Shown in pieces: positions 17,176 to 25,577 of a stretch of DNA of 64,000 nucleotides. Each line of letters starts with the position of its first letter. The first letter of the stretch is position 1. The stretch lies in contig NZ_PVBN01000007.1 of NCBI RefSeq assembly GCF_002968635.1, positions 235,097-299,096 on the forward strand, read 5' to 3'. Made by a program: the position numbers and the translations under genes. Source of the DNA: Neorhizobium alkalisoli (GTDB lineage Bacteria; Pseudomonadota; Alphaproteobacteria; Rhizobiales; Rhizobiaceae). The notes below the pieces were generated by a model. The model worked only from the letters and a program-made list of their open reading frames with translations, was not told the DNA's origin and made no database searches.

Positions 17176-17625
17176 TCAGGCCCGCCCTTGCCGGAAAACC
17201 TTGAGTTCACGCGGTATCTTTGCGGAACGGCCAAGGCGATTTGCGACAGCGTAGTCGATCGACTGCTCGACCACATGGGGCAGCACCGGTTTCGTCAGGA
17301 CGCCCAGAGGCCCCTTCACGCCGTCAACGTCTTCCGGATTCCCGGTCATGTAAATGACGGTGACCCCGTAACGTTCGGCAAGCATACGACCGATATCCGG
17401 TCCGGTCCTTCCGTCGGCGAGATTGACGTCGACGATTGCGATATCGGCTTCCGGCGCCAATTCAAGGGCATTCCGGCGGCCATGCGCGAACCCGGCTACC
17501 TCCAGCCCCATATGTTCAACCGTCTCGGCAATGTCGAGCGCGATCAGGAATTCGTCTTCGACAATCAGTACGCGTTGACTTGGCGCCTCGCGGGCCAGCC
17601 GACCACTCTCAACATTTGTCAGCAT
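17176..17625 (-). CDS. Single-domain response regulator, likely general-stress-regulated
   Basis: This is a 149-residue REC-only protein. The acidic pair Glu23-Asp24, phospho-acceptor Asp66 (AIVDVNL), switch Thr94 (IYMTGNP) and Lys112 (LTKPV) are present; no output domain follows. ATG 17625 is chosen for its GGGGA site; an upstream in-frame GTG at 17649 is weaker. A perfect EcfG promoter lies 68-92 bp upstream. Single-domain regulators with a related segment at the switch position (SdrG type) are known phosphorelay members of the general stress response in Sphingomonas; a similar role here is inferred. Confidence 0.88.
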   Translation of the reverse strand: MLTNVESGRLAREAPSQRVLIVEDEFLIALDIAETVEHMGLEVAGFAHGRRNALELAPEADIAIVDVNLADGRTGPDIGRMLAERYGVTVIYMTGNPEDVDGVKGPLGVLTKPVLPHVVEQSIDYAVANRLGRSAKIPRELKVFRQGRA

Positions 17626-17692
17626 TAATGTCCCCAATTCGGTTCTCACTATGCCGACGCGTGAGGTGCGTATCGGCGCTGTCTGCCTGTCG

Positions 17693-17717
17693 AACGCCGA
17701 ACGAGGCAGATTGTTCC
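17693..17717 (-). promoter_or_regulatory. EcfG/RpoE2-type promoter of the response regulator gene
   Basis: Minus strand GGAAC (17717-17713), a 16-base spacer and CGTT (17696-17693), an exact consensus match. Confidence 0.85.
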
Positions 17718-17772
17718 GGGCCGATACATGTGTTTTTTGCCTAACTATTTGTTAAGGATAACAAATTCTTAG

Positions 17773-19593
17773 CTATCCTTCGAGTTCCTCCCGCAACATT
17801 TCGAGCTCCAGCCACTCCTCTTCCATCTTGGCCAAGCCATTGCGAAGCTTCTCCATTTCGGCGGCGAGCTTGTTGAAGGCGGCCGGATTCCGGGTGAAAA
17901 GAGTAGGATCGGCCATCGTCTCCTCCCGCGCGGCGATTTCCGCTTCTGTTTTCGCCATCTCCTTCGGCAAGTTTTCGAGGGCAAATTTCTGCTTGTAGGA
18001 AAGCTTGCCTTTGCCCTTTGGCGCTTCGGCGGCAGAAGCGTTCAACTCGGCCTTCGGCTTTTCAGCCTTTTCGGCCCTGCGCCGTTCCTCCAGGGCGCCT
18101 TTGCGCTGCGCCAGCATGTCGGTGTAACCGCCGGCATACTCGATCCATCGCCCGTCCGGCGCGTCGGGACTCGCCGGCGCAATGGTCGAGGTCACGGTAC
18201 GGTCCAGGAAATCGCGGTCGTGGCTGACGAGGATGACAGTGCCGTTATAGCTTGCCACGATCTCTTGGAGCAGGTCGAGCGTCTCGATGTCGAGATCATT
18301 GGTCGGCTCGTCGAGGATCAGCAGGTTCGACGGCTTCGCCATGATACGGGCGAGCATCAGGCGGGCGCGCTCTCCACCGGAAAGGTTCTTGATCGGTGTC
18401 CTGATTTGCTCCGGCTGAAACAGGAAATCCTTCATATAGCCGGCGACGTGACGCTGTTCTCCATTGACGAGCAGCGTCTCTCCGCGGCCATCTGTCAGAT
18501 AGTGAGACAGCGTCTCTTCAGGATTCAGGTCCTCGCGTTTCTGGTCGACCGTCGCAATCTCCAGATTGGTGCCGAGCTTTATGGTTCCGCTGTCGGGTGC
18601 GAGTTGGCCGGTCAGCATTTTCAGAAGCGTGGTTTTCCCGGCGCCGTTCGGGCCGACCAGGCCTATTCGGTCACCCCGATGCACACGGATTGAAAACGGC
18701 GTCACGATAGGCCGATCGTAGGTCTTGGCGATGTTCTCGGCCTCGACCACCAGTTTGCCGGACTCCCGGCCTTCGGTGATTTGTGCCTGCACCGTGCCTT
18801 GCGGGCCTTTATGGCCGCGATAGTTCGAGCGCATGGTCTGCAACTCGCCGAGCCGGCGCATATTGCGTTTGCGGCGCGCGGTTACGCCGTAGCGCAGCCA
18901 GTGCTCCTCGCGTTCGATGGCTTTGCCGAGCTTGTGCTGTTCCAGTTCTTCCGCCTCCAGCACTTCGTCGCGCCAGACCTCGAAATGAGCGAATCCCCTG
19001 TCGAGCCGCCGTGACGTGCCGCGATCGAGCCAAACGGTAGCGGTCGATACCTTCTCCAGAAACCGCCTGTCGTGGGAGATGAGGACCAGGGCGCTTCTTG
19101 TCTTGCGTAATTCGTCTTCAAGCCATTCGATCGTCGGCAGGTCGAGATGGTTGGTCGGCTCATCCAGCAGCAGGATATCCGGTTCCGGCGCCATGACGCG
19201 CGCAAGCGCCGCGCGCCGGGATTCTCCCCCCGAAAGGTTTTTCGGATCCTCCTGGCCTGTCAATCCGAGGTGCTCAAGCAGATAGGTGACGCGGTAAGGG
19301 TCATCGCCGGGACCGAGGCCGGCTTCTGCATAAGCTTGCACCGTCTTGAAATCCGCGAAGTCAGGTGCCTGTTCGAGATAGCGGATGGTTATGGCGGGGT
19401 GACGGAAGACTTCGCCGGACTGGGCCTCGACCATTCCGGCAGCTATCTTCATCAGCGTTGATTTACCCGATCCATTCCGGCCAACGAGGCAGATCCGATC
19501 GCCGGGCTCCACCTGCAATCCGGCGCCGGCAAGCAGCGGCGCGCCGCCGAAGCTCAGGAAGATGTCATCGAGTTTCAAAATTGGGGGCGCCAA
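17773..19593 (-). CDS. ABC-F family ATP-binding protein (Uup-like)
   Basis: This 606-residue protein has two ABC domains and no membrane segments. Walker A motifs are GRNGSGKST (about 38-46) and GPNGAGKTT (about 316-324). Both LSGGE signatures and Walker B LLLDEPTNHLD/LILDEPTNDLD are present. The C-terminal 80 residues form a charged coiled coil (KEMAKTEAEIAARE and following), as in Uup. ABC-F proteins act on ribosomes or, for Uup, also influence DNA transposon excision. The gene is 3 bp downstream of thiamine diphosphokinase, so the two are co-transcribed. Confidence 0.92.
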   Translation of the reverse strand: MAPPILKLDDIFLSFGGAPLLAGAGLQVEPGDRICLVGRNGSGKSTLMKIAAGMVEAQSGEVFRHPAITIRYLEQAPDFADFKTVQAYAEAGLGPGDDPYRVTYLLEHLGLTGQEDPKNLSGGESRRAALARVMAPEPDILLLDEPTNHLDLPTIEWLEDELRKTRSALVLISHDRRFLEKVSTATVWLDRGTSRRLDRGFAHFEVWRDEVLEAEELEQHKLGKAIEREEHWLRYGVTARRKRNMRRLGELQTMRSNYRGHKGPQGTVQAQITEGRESGKLVVEAENIAKTYDRPIVTPFSIRVHRGDRIGLVGPNGAGKTTLLKMLTGQLAPDSGTIKLGTNLEIATVDQKREDLNPEETLSHYLTDGRGETLLVNGEQRHVAGYMKDFLFQPEQIRTPIKNLSGGERARLMLARIMAKPSNLLILDEPTNDLDIETLDLLQEIVASYNGTVILVSHDRDFLDRTVTSTIAPASPDAPDGRWIEYAGGYTDMLAQRKGALEERRRAEKAEKPKAELNASAAEAPKGKGKLSYKQKFALENLPKEMAKTEAEIAAREETMADPTLFTRNPAAFNKLAAEMEKLRNGLAKMEEEWLELEMLREELEG

Positions 19594-19596
19594 CAG

Positions 19597-20247
19597 TCAG
19601 GCTCCTGTCATGTCATAGGGGCGGCTGAGGATCATTGCCCTGCCGCTTCTTAGATGGAATTCGACGCGCCCTTCCGCAACATTCGAAACTGTGCGGGACG
19701 AGCCGAACGGAAGTGTGAAATTCGCCAACGGATACCGGGCGCCGATGATATCGAGCCCGTCCAGGGCGGAAAAACCGATGACGGAGAACAAAGATCCTTT
19801 TGGGAGATCGAGGCCGATCTTGCTCGGCAAAAGCGGAACGGCTTCCTCCTCGCCGGAGGTCAGCACGATATCGAAGCCGCGTTCGGCCAGGCTCATCGCA
19901 TGGAAGAGGTGCTGGAGTGCATGGTCGCTCCGCTCGCCCCCGAGCGCGCCGACAAAAATCAATCGCGTGGCTCCACGGTCGATTGCTTCGGCTGTCGCGA
20001 TTTCGCCATCGGTCTCGTTTTTTGCCGGCGGATAAGGCTTCCGTTTGATGCCCGGCCACTGCTTTGCGAGTTCGGCATCCGTGGAGTCGAAGTCGCCGAC
20101 CCACAATTCGGGCTCCACGCCGAGCGTCGCCGCGTGCCGCATGCCGCTATCTGCCGCGATGAAACGGCTGTCTGCGAGCGCCGTTTTCAAGCGGTCGGTG
20201 ACGGTGAGGTTTCCGCCGAGCAGGATGGCAAAGTTTGAATGAGTCAT
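19597..20247 (-). CDS. thiN: Thiamine diphosphokinase
   Basis: The 216-residue enzyme transfers pyrophosphate from ATP to thiamine. The catalytic domain shows ADSGMRHA, WVGDFDST (metal-binding Asp) and NETDGEIA; the C-terminal beta domain shows VSNVAEGRVEF. ATG 20247 (MTHSNFAILLGG) is preferred to in-frame starts at 20259 and 20292, which only add a non-conserved extension. It complements thiBPQ 2.6 kb away: imported thiamine is converted to the cofactor that the riboswitch senses. Confidence 0.92.
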   Translation of the reverse strand: MTHSNFAILLGGNLTVTDRLKTALADSRFIAADSGMRHAATLGVEPELWVGDFDSTDAELAKQWPGIKRKPYPPAKNETDGEIATAEAIDRGATRLIFVGALGGERSDHALQHLFHAMSLAERGFDIVLTSGEEEAVPLLPSKIGLDLPKGSLFSVIGFSALDGLDIIGARYPLANFTLPFGSSRTVSNVAEGRVEFHLRSGRAMILSRPYDMTGA

Positions 20248-20422
20248 GCCACTGCCCATAGCGTAAACCGGGCACGAAGGGAAAGCGGCCAAAAGCCTAT
20301 CGCGCCGATTTCGAGCGCCTTGCGCCGGATCTCGCGGTCGGACCGTCCGTTGCCGCGAAGTGAGGTAGATTTTGCTACCATTGACGTGGGGCTTAGCAAG
20401 GATTATTTGAAAGCTCGTAATT

Positions 20423-20476
20423 CCGTGGTGATTTGGCCGGCCGGCTTGCAGCCACGTTAAAAAAGTCGCTAAAGGG
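20423..20476 (+). ncRNA. SAM-II riboswitch (metA motif)
   Basis: The sequence CCGTGGTGATTTGG, a variable loop, GCAGCCACG, an A-rich bridge and GTCGCTAAAGGG fits the SAM-II pseudoknot: stem CGTGG/CCACG, UGAUUU strand, and the conserved GCUAAAGGG 3' end. It ends 73 nt before the metA ATG. SAM binding is expected to lower methionine synthesis. Confidence 0.93.
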
Positions 20477-20549
20477 CCGCGAGAAGATGTCTTCCCACGG
20501 GCCGGTTGCGATTTTTTCGCCGCCGGCTTTGTTTTTGTTGGGTTGAGCC

Positions 20550-21470
20550 ATGCCGATCAAGATTCCCGATACGCTGCCCGCGTTCAGTACCCTCGTCGAG
20601 GAGGGCGTGCGGGTGATGAGTGAAACCGCGGCGGTGCGGCAGGACATCCGTCCGCTGCAGATCGGGCTTCTGAACCTCATGCCGAACAAGATCAAGACCG
20701 AGCTCCAGATGGCGCGCCTTGTCGGTGCTACACCTCTGCAGGTCGAATTTTCGCTGGTGCGCGTCGGCAATCACAGGGCCAAGAATACCTCCGAGGACCA
20801 TCTGCTTGCCTTCTACGAGACCTGGGAAGAGGTAAAGCACCGCAAGTTCGACGGCTTCGTCATCACCGGCGCGCCGATCGAGACGCTACCTTTTGAAGAG
20901 GTCACCTACTGGGACGAAATGGAGAAGATCCTCGACTGGACGGAGACCAACGTCCATTCGACCATGAATGTCTGCTGGGGAGCGATGGCGGCGATCTACC
21001 ATTTCCATCGCGTGCCGAAATACGAGCTGAAGGAGAAAGCGTTCGGGGTCTACCGCCATCGCAATCTCTGCCCCTCATCCGTCTATCTCAACGGGTTTTC
21101 CGACGATTTCCAGGTTCCGGTATCGCGCTGGACGGAGGTGCGGCGGGAAGACATCGAAAAGGTGCCGGACCTCGAAATTCTGATGGAATCCGAGGAGATG
21201 GGCATCTGCCTCGTGCATGAGAAGGCTGGCAAACGGCTCTACATGTTCAATCACGTCGAATATGATTCCACTTCGCTTGCGGACGAATATTTCCGCGATG
21301 TGAACGCAGGCGTCCCGATCAGGCTGCCGCATAACTATTTTCCGCATAACGACGACACGCTGACGCCGTTGAACCGCTGGCGGAGCCATGCACATCTCCT
21401 GTTCGGCAACTGGATCAACGAGATCTACCAGACGACGCCCTACGACATGGAGAAGATCGGAACCGAGTAG
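20550..21470 (+). CDS. metA: Homoserine O-acetyltransferase, MetA family (MetAA)
   Basis: This 306-residue MetA-fold enzyme activates homoserine for methionine synthesis. Catalytic Cys142 (NVCWGAM) and the family block [18 protein letters not shown] are present. Residue 111 is Glu (GAPIE); in this family Glu111 favours acetyl-CoA and Gly111 favours succinyl-CoA, so the enzyme is predicted to be an acetyltransferase despite the usual name homoserine succinyltransferase. Expression is controlled by the SAM-II riboswitch upstream. Confidence 0.95.
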   Translation: MPIKIPDTLPAFSTLVEEGVRVMSETAAVRQDIRPLQIGLLNLMPNKIKTELQMARLVGATPLQVEFSLVRVGNHRAKNTSEDHLLAFYETWEEVKHRKFDGFVITGAPIETLPFEEVTYWDEMEKILDWTETNVHSTMNVCWGAMAAIYHFHRVPKYELKEKAFGVYRHRNLCPSSVYLNGFSDDFQVPVSRWTEVRREDIEKVPDLEILMESEEMGICLVHEKAGKRLYMFNHVEYDSTSLADEYFRDVNAGVPIRLPHNYFPHNDDTLTPLNRWRSHAHLLFGNWINEIYQTTPYDMEKIGTE

Positions 21471-21572
21471 GCTGGATCTGATGATCCCGGCGTATAATTT
21501 TTGTTCACCACGACATTGCGGCGCCAAGACAAATCGCGCAGTTTGCACGCCGACAATTCGGAGGAGCAGGCC

Positions 21573-22604
21573 GTGGTGGATCAGGTGAAGCAGGGTTTCG
21601 AGGTTTTCGGGCAGACGGAGAAGGGCGAAACGGTCTATCGCGTCAAAATTTCCGGCGGTGGGCTGACGGCGCATGTCATCACCTGGGGTGCCGTCATCCA
21701 GGATCTGAGGTTCGAGGGACATCAACCGCCGCTGGTCTTGGGTTTCGAGCGGTTCGAAGACTACCTCGCACATTCTCCCTATTTCGGTGCAACCCCCGGC
21801 CGGTGTTCCAATCGCATAGGCGGCGGGCGTTTCTCTTTGGACGGCAAGCAATATCAGCTCGAACTGAACGAGCGAGGCGCCACGCACCTGCATGGCGGCA
21901 CGGACGGCATCGGCCGCAGCAATTGGACGATCGTCGACTGCACGCCGGACAAGGTGGTGCTGCGTATAACCGATCCGGACGGCCGTGCCGGCTATCCGGG
22001 AAACTGCACCATCACCGCCACCTATCACCTCAAGGCCGAAGGCGTGCTGTCGGTCATCTACGAATCCACGGCCGACCAGCCGACGCTCGCCAACATCTGC
22101 CAGCATTCCTATTTCAACCTTGATGGCCGTGACGACGCGCTCGACCACGACATCATGATCGCGGCCGACCATGTCCTCGCTCTCGATGACAGGCAGGTAC
22201 CCACTGGCGAGGTTCTGCCCGTTGCCGGCACGCCTTTCGACCTGCGGGAAATGGGTCCGATGAAGCGCTTCGATGGCGGCGATCAGATCCTTTTCGATCA
22301 CAATTTCTGCCTGTCGCCGGAACGCACCGCCAAACGGCCCGTCGCACTGGTTCGCAGCGTCTATTCCGGCCTTGCCATGGAAGTGCGTACGACCGAACCG
22401 GGTGTGCAGTTCTATGCGGCCTTCAAGCTTCAGAAGCTTCCGGCGACCGGCCTAGACGGGCGGCAGTACGGCCCCTTCGCAGGCTTCTGCCTCGAAACCC
22501 AGGTCTGGCCGGATGCGATCAACCATGCCGGATTTCCCCATGCGGTCCTGCGTCCGGGCGAGGTGCTGCGGCAGGAGACCGATTACGTTTTTTCGAAGCA
22601 TTAA
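21573..22604 (+). CDS. galM: Aldose 1-epimerase (mutarotase), GalM family
   Basis: This 343-residue galactose-mutarotase-fold protein has catalytic His (FNLDG block preceded by CQHSY) and Glu (FCLETQVWPD) as in GalM. It also shows the substrate arginine region TPGRCSNRIGGGRF. It interconverts alpha and beta aldohexoses. GTG 21573 is chosen because GGAGGAG lies about 8 bases upstream; the open frame continues upstream without conserved residues. No sugar operon surrounds it. Confidence 0.92.
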   Translation: MVDQVKQGFEVFGQTEKGETVYRVKISGGGLTAHVITWGAVIQDLRFEGHQPPLVLGFERFEDYLAHSPYFGATPGRCSNRIGGGRFSLDGKQYQLELNERGATHLHGGTDGIGRSNWTIVDCTPDKVVLRITDPDGRAGYPGNCTITATYHLKAEGVLSVIYESTADQPTLANICQHSYFNLDGRDDALDHDIMIAADHVLALDDRQVPTGEVLPVAGTPFDLREMGPMKRFDGGDQILFDHNFCLSPERTAKRPVALVRSVYSGLAMEVRTTEPGVQFYAAFKLQKLPATGLDGRQYGPFAGFCLETQVWPDAINHAGFPHAVLRPGEVLRQETDYVFSKH

Positions 22605-22704
22605 AACGGGAAAGGCGTCACGGCGTGCGGCTTGACCTGGTCGGCCGCATGCAAACTGTCCACGGCCAAGGCCGCGTCATGCTTACAATTTCTTAGGAAG
22701 AAAC

Positions 22705-22779
22705 TGGAGCGGGCGAAGGGATTCGAACCCTCGACCCCAACCTTGGCAAGGTTGTGCTCTACCCCTGAGCTACACCCGC
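22705..22779 (-). tRNA. tRNA-Gly (anticodon GCC)
   Basis: This 75-nt minus-strand cloverleaf has acceptor GCGGGTG/CGCCCGC (one T-G pair), D arm AGCTCAGGGGTAGAGC, anticodon stem and loop AACCTTGCCAAGGTT giving GCC, T arm GAGGGTTCGAATCCCTT, and encoded CCA at 22707-22705. Confidence 0.97.
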
Positions 22780-22847
22780 TCATCAATCCGTCGGTCCGGG
22801 GTAGTTCGCTGGACCGTGGGTCGCGGCTCGTTGCCGGCGACGGGCGC

Positions 22848-22876
22848 TATATGGCCCAGACTTTTTTCAAATGCAA
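22848..22876 (-). promoter_or_regulatory. Likely housekeeping promoter of tRNA-Gly
   Basis: Minus strand TTGCAT, a 17-base spacer and CATATA, about 70 nt upstream of the tRNA 5' end. Confidence 0.45.
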
Positions 22877-23013
22877 CAGGGAAATGACGATTGGGGTGAA
22901 GAAAAATTTCGGATCTGGCGAACTGTCGTAATCGGGGTCGCTGCCTCGGCTTGGCCGGGCGCGACATTGGGGTTATAGTCCGCGGCCCACCAACAGAGCC
23001 AATTCTCGACAAA

Positions 23014-23523
23014 ATGACCGAAACAGCGCCGAAGACCGCCGCGGAATTCTTCCGTTTCCTGGATAGCCTCGACATTTCCCATTCGACCAAGACCCACCCG
23101 CCGGTCTTCACGGTTGCCGAATCCGAGAGCCTGCGGGACGCGATTCCGGGCGGTCACACGAAGAACCTCTTCGTCAAGGACAAGAAGGACCAGTATTTTG
23201 TCCTGACCGTCGAGGAGCGTGCGACTGTCGATCTGAAGACAGTTCACAAGGTCATCGGCGCTACCAGCCGGGTTTCCTTCGGGAGACCGGAAAAGCTGAT
23301 GGAATACCTCGGCGTCGTCCCCGGAGCAGTCACCGTATTCGGAGCCTTCAACGATGCGGGGGGAAATGTTACCTTCGTGCTTGATGAGGAACTGATGAAG
23401 CACGATGTCATCAATGGTCATCCGCTGTCCAACGACGCCACGACGTCGATTGGCCGCGACGACCTCGTCCGTTTTCTCGAAGCGACCGGCCATACGCCGC
23501 TTGTCTTGAAAGTGACGGACTGA
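23014..23523 (+). CDS. Prolyl-tRNA deacylase / YbaK-EbsC family protein (ProXp-type)
   Basis: This 169-residue YbaK-fold protein contains the conserved NLFVKDKK lysine block and the GAFNDAG...VTFVLD segment of stand-alone trans-editing domains. These hydrolyse mischarged aminoacyl-tRNAPro in the cytoplasm. ATG 23014 starts MTETAPKTA; the upstream extension of the frame is not conserved in type. It lies just downstream of the tRNA-Gly gene on the opposite strand; no functional link is implied. Confidence 0.87.
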   Translation: MTETAPKTAAEFFRFLDSLDISHSTKTHPPVFTVAESESLRDAIPGGHTKNLFVKDKKDQYFVLTVEERATVDLKTVHKVIGATSRVSFGRPEKLMEYLGVVPGAVTVFGAFNDAGGNVTFVLDEELMKHDVINGHPLSNDATTSIGRDDLVRFLEATGHTPLVLKVTD

Positions 23524-23578
23524 CATACGATCTTTGCGAGCGACGAGCCAATAGACAAAGCTTCCCGGGAGAGCGTTC

Positions 23579-24556
23579 ATGAGCGGCAGAGACAACCCCT
23601 ATGGTGCCAACGCCTATGGCGGCCAGATGACGGCTTCGGCAAACTATGGTGCGGCGCCTGCCGCGGAGCCGGCGACCGGCTCCGCCATCAAGGACACCAC
23701 CACCGCCGGCTTCAGCAAGGACGTCATCGAAGAATCGCGGCGGCAGCCGGTCCTCGTCGACTTCTGGGCGCCCTGGTGCGGCCCCTGCAAGCAGCTCACT
23801 CCGGTGATCGAAAAGGTCGTCAATGAAGCTGAGGGCCGGGTGAAGCTGGTCAAGATGAATATCGATGATCATCCGTCGATCCCGGGTCAACTCGGCATCC
23901 AGTCGATTCCCGCCGTCATCGCCTTTGTCGACGGCCGTCCGGTAGACGGTTTCATGGGAGCGGTGCCGGAAAGCCAGGTGCGCCAGTTCATCGATCGGAT
24001 TGCCGGACCTGCCGGCGCGGACCAAGCGGCGGAAATCGAGTCGGTGCTTGGCGAAGCTGAGACATTGCTCGCCGAGGGAAATATCCAGGACGCCGCGCAA
24101 CTGTACGGTGCCGTGCTCCAGGCCGATCCGGAAAATGCCAAAGCAGCCGGCGGGATGATGCAATGCCTGATCGCCATGGGCGAGACGGCGCGCGCCAGCC
24201 AGATGCTCGCCTCCCTTCCGGAAGACCTCGCCAAGGATGCCGCCATCCAGGCTGTTGCCAAGAAGCTCGAGCAGATCGAGGAAGCCCGCAAGCTCGGTGA
24301 TCCCCTCGCGCTTGAGCAGGATCTGGCGCTGCATCCGGACGACCACGAGGCACGCATGAAGCTCGCCAAGATCATGAACGTTCAGGGGCAGCGCGACGAA
24401 GCTGCCGAGCATCTGTTGATGATCATGCGCCAAGACCGCAGTTTCGACGACGATGGAGCGCGCCGCCAGCTTCTGCAATTCTTCGACGTCTGGGGTCCGA
24501 AGGATCCGGCCACGATCGCCGCCCGCCGCAAGCTTTCTTCGATTCTATTTTCATAG
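23579..24556 (+). CDS. Thioredoxin-fold co-chaperone with TPR domain (CnoX/YbbN-like)
   Basis: The 325-residue protein starts with a low-complexity leader (Ala/Gly/Tyr, residues 1-40), followed by a thioredoxin domain (about 42-150) with active site WCGPC (Cys67, Cys70) and cis-Pro in SIPAV. A C-terminal helical TPR-like region (about 165-320) completes it. CnoX holds and redox-protects clients for GroEL/DnaK. The CXXC is complete, so it should be redox active. RBS GGGAGAG precedes ATG 23579. Confidence 0.9.
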   Translation: MSGRDNPYGANAYGGQMTASANYGAAPAAEPATGSAIKDTTTAGFSKDVIEESRRQPVLVDFWAPWCGPCKQLTPVIEKVVNEAEGRVKLVKMNIDDHPSIPGQLGIQSIPAVIAFVDGRPVDGFMGAVPESQVRQFIDRIAGPAGADQAAEIESVLGEAETLLAEGNIQDAAQLYGAVLQADPENAKAAGGMMQCLIAMGETARASQMLASLPEDLAKDAAIQAVAKKLEQIEEARKLGDPLALEQDLALHPDDHEARMKLAKIMNVQGQRDEAAEHLLMIMRQDRSFDDDGARRQLLQFFDVWGPKDPATIAARRKLSSILFS

Positions 24557-24665
24557 CGGACGCTGCTGCGGCTGGTTTGGTCTTGCGTTCCAGGGCGACC
24601 GCCCCACATAACTTCCGGCGGCAGATGATGATGGCTGCGAGAGTGGTCTGGGAGGTGTCGGACCC

Positions 24666-25343
24666 ATGCATGTGGGAAATGCGAGATATCTGAAACGGGA
24701 GGATTTGCCGGAAGCAATTCCCGTCTTTCCGCTGACAGGTGCGTTACTTCTGCCGGGCGGCCAATTGCCGCTCAATATCTTCGAACCTCGTTATCTTGCC
24801 ATGTTCGATGCGGCGCTCGCGTCGGACCGGCTGATAGGTATCGTCCAGCCTTCGCTGATGGAGAGTGGCGAGCCGGCGGAAGGTCCGCGGCCCGCGCTGT
24901 CGAATGTCGGCTGCATCGGCCGCATCACCTCCTTCGCGGAAACAGGCGATGGCCGCTACATCGCCTCTATCAGCGGCGCTTGCCGTTTCCGGTTGCTGGA
25001 GGAGATGGGGCAAGGGCATCCCTATCGCATCTTCAGGATCGCACCGTTCATGACCGACCTTTCGGTGGAGGACGATGAGAGCTCGGTCGATCGAGCCGAG
25101 CTCCTGCGGGTCTTTCGTGCCTATCTCGATGCCAACAAGCTGGAAGCGGATTGGGAAAGCATCGAACGCGCCGGCAATCGCACGCTCGTCAATTCGCTGT
25201 CGATGATGTCGCCCTTTGGTCCTGCCGAAAAGCAGGCCCTGCTTGAAGCTCCTGACCTGAAGACGCGCGCTGAAACGCTGATCGCGATTACGGAAATCTT
25301 CCTGGCGCGAGGTTTCAGTGATTCCGACACCATCCTTCAGTAG
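24666..25343 (+). CDS. Lon N-terminal (LAN) substrate-binding domain protein
   Basis: This 225-residue stand-alone LON-N domain has the N-terminal beta fold [33 protein letters not shown] and a helical second half ([18 protein letters not shown]), with no AAA or protease domain. Similar proteins are common in alphaproteobacteria, often next to a Trm112-like gene as here (8-bp gap). The role is not established; substrate binding for proteolysis is an inference from the fold. Confidence 0.88.
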   Translation: MHVGNARYLKREDLPEAIPVFPLTGALLLPGGQLPLNIFEPRYLAMFDAALASDRLIGIVQPSLMESGEPAEGPRPALSNVGCIGRITSFAETGDGRYIASISGACRFRLLEEMGQGHPYRIFRIAPFMTDLSVEDDESSVDRAELLRVFRAYLDANKLEADWESIERAGNRTLVNSLSMMSPFGPAEKQALLEAPDLKTRAETLIAITEIFLARGFSDSDTILQ

Positions 25344-25351
25344 GAAAGAGC

Positions 25352-25540
25352 ATGGACGAGAAACTCAGCAAGGTGGATCCCAAACTCCTCGATCTGCTCG
25401 TATGCCCGCTGAGCAAGGGACGGCTTTCTTTCAATCGCGAGAGCAACGAATTGATCTCGGAACGGGTGCGGTTAGCCTACCCGATCCGCGACGGTATCCC
25501 GATCATGCTGGTTTCCGAGGCTCGCAAGATCGAGGACTGA
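25352..25540 (+). CDS. Trm112/YcaR-family small protein
   Basis: This 62-residue protein (UPF0434 type) has [14 protein letters not shown] and [13 protein letters not shown], the Trm112 fold, but only one cysteine remains of the usual four zinc ligands. Relatives act as partner or activator subunits of methyltransferases. It is transcribed with the LON-domain gene upstream. Confidence 0.9.
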   Translation: MDEKLSKVDPKLLDLLVCPLSKGRLSFNRESNELISERVRLAYPIRDGIPIMLVSEARKIED

Positions 25541-25577
25541 CAGCTGACTTTTCGAGCGGCCTTCTTGAGGCAATCAC

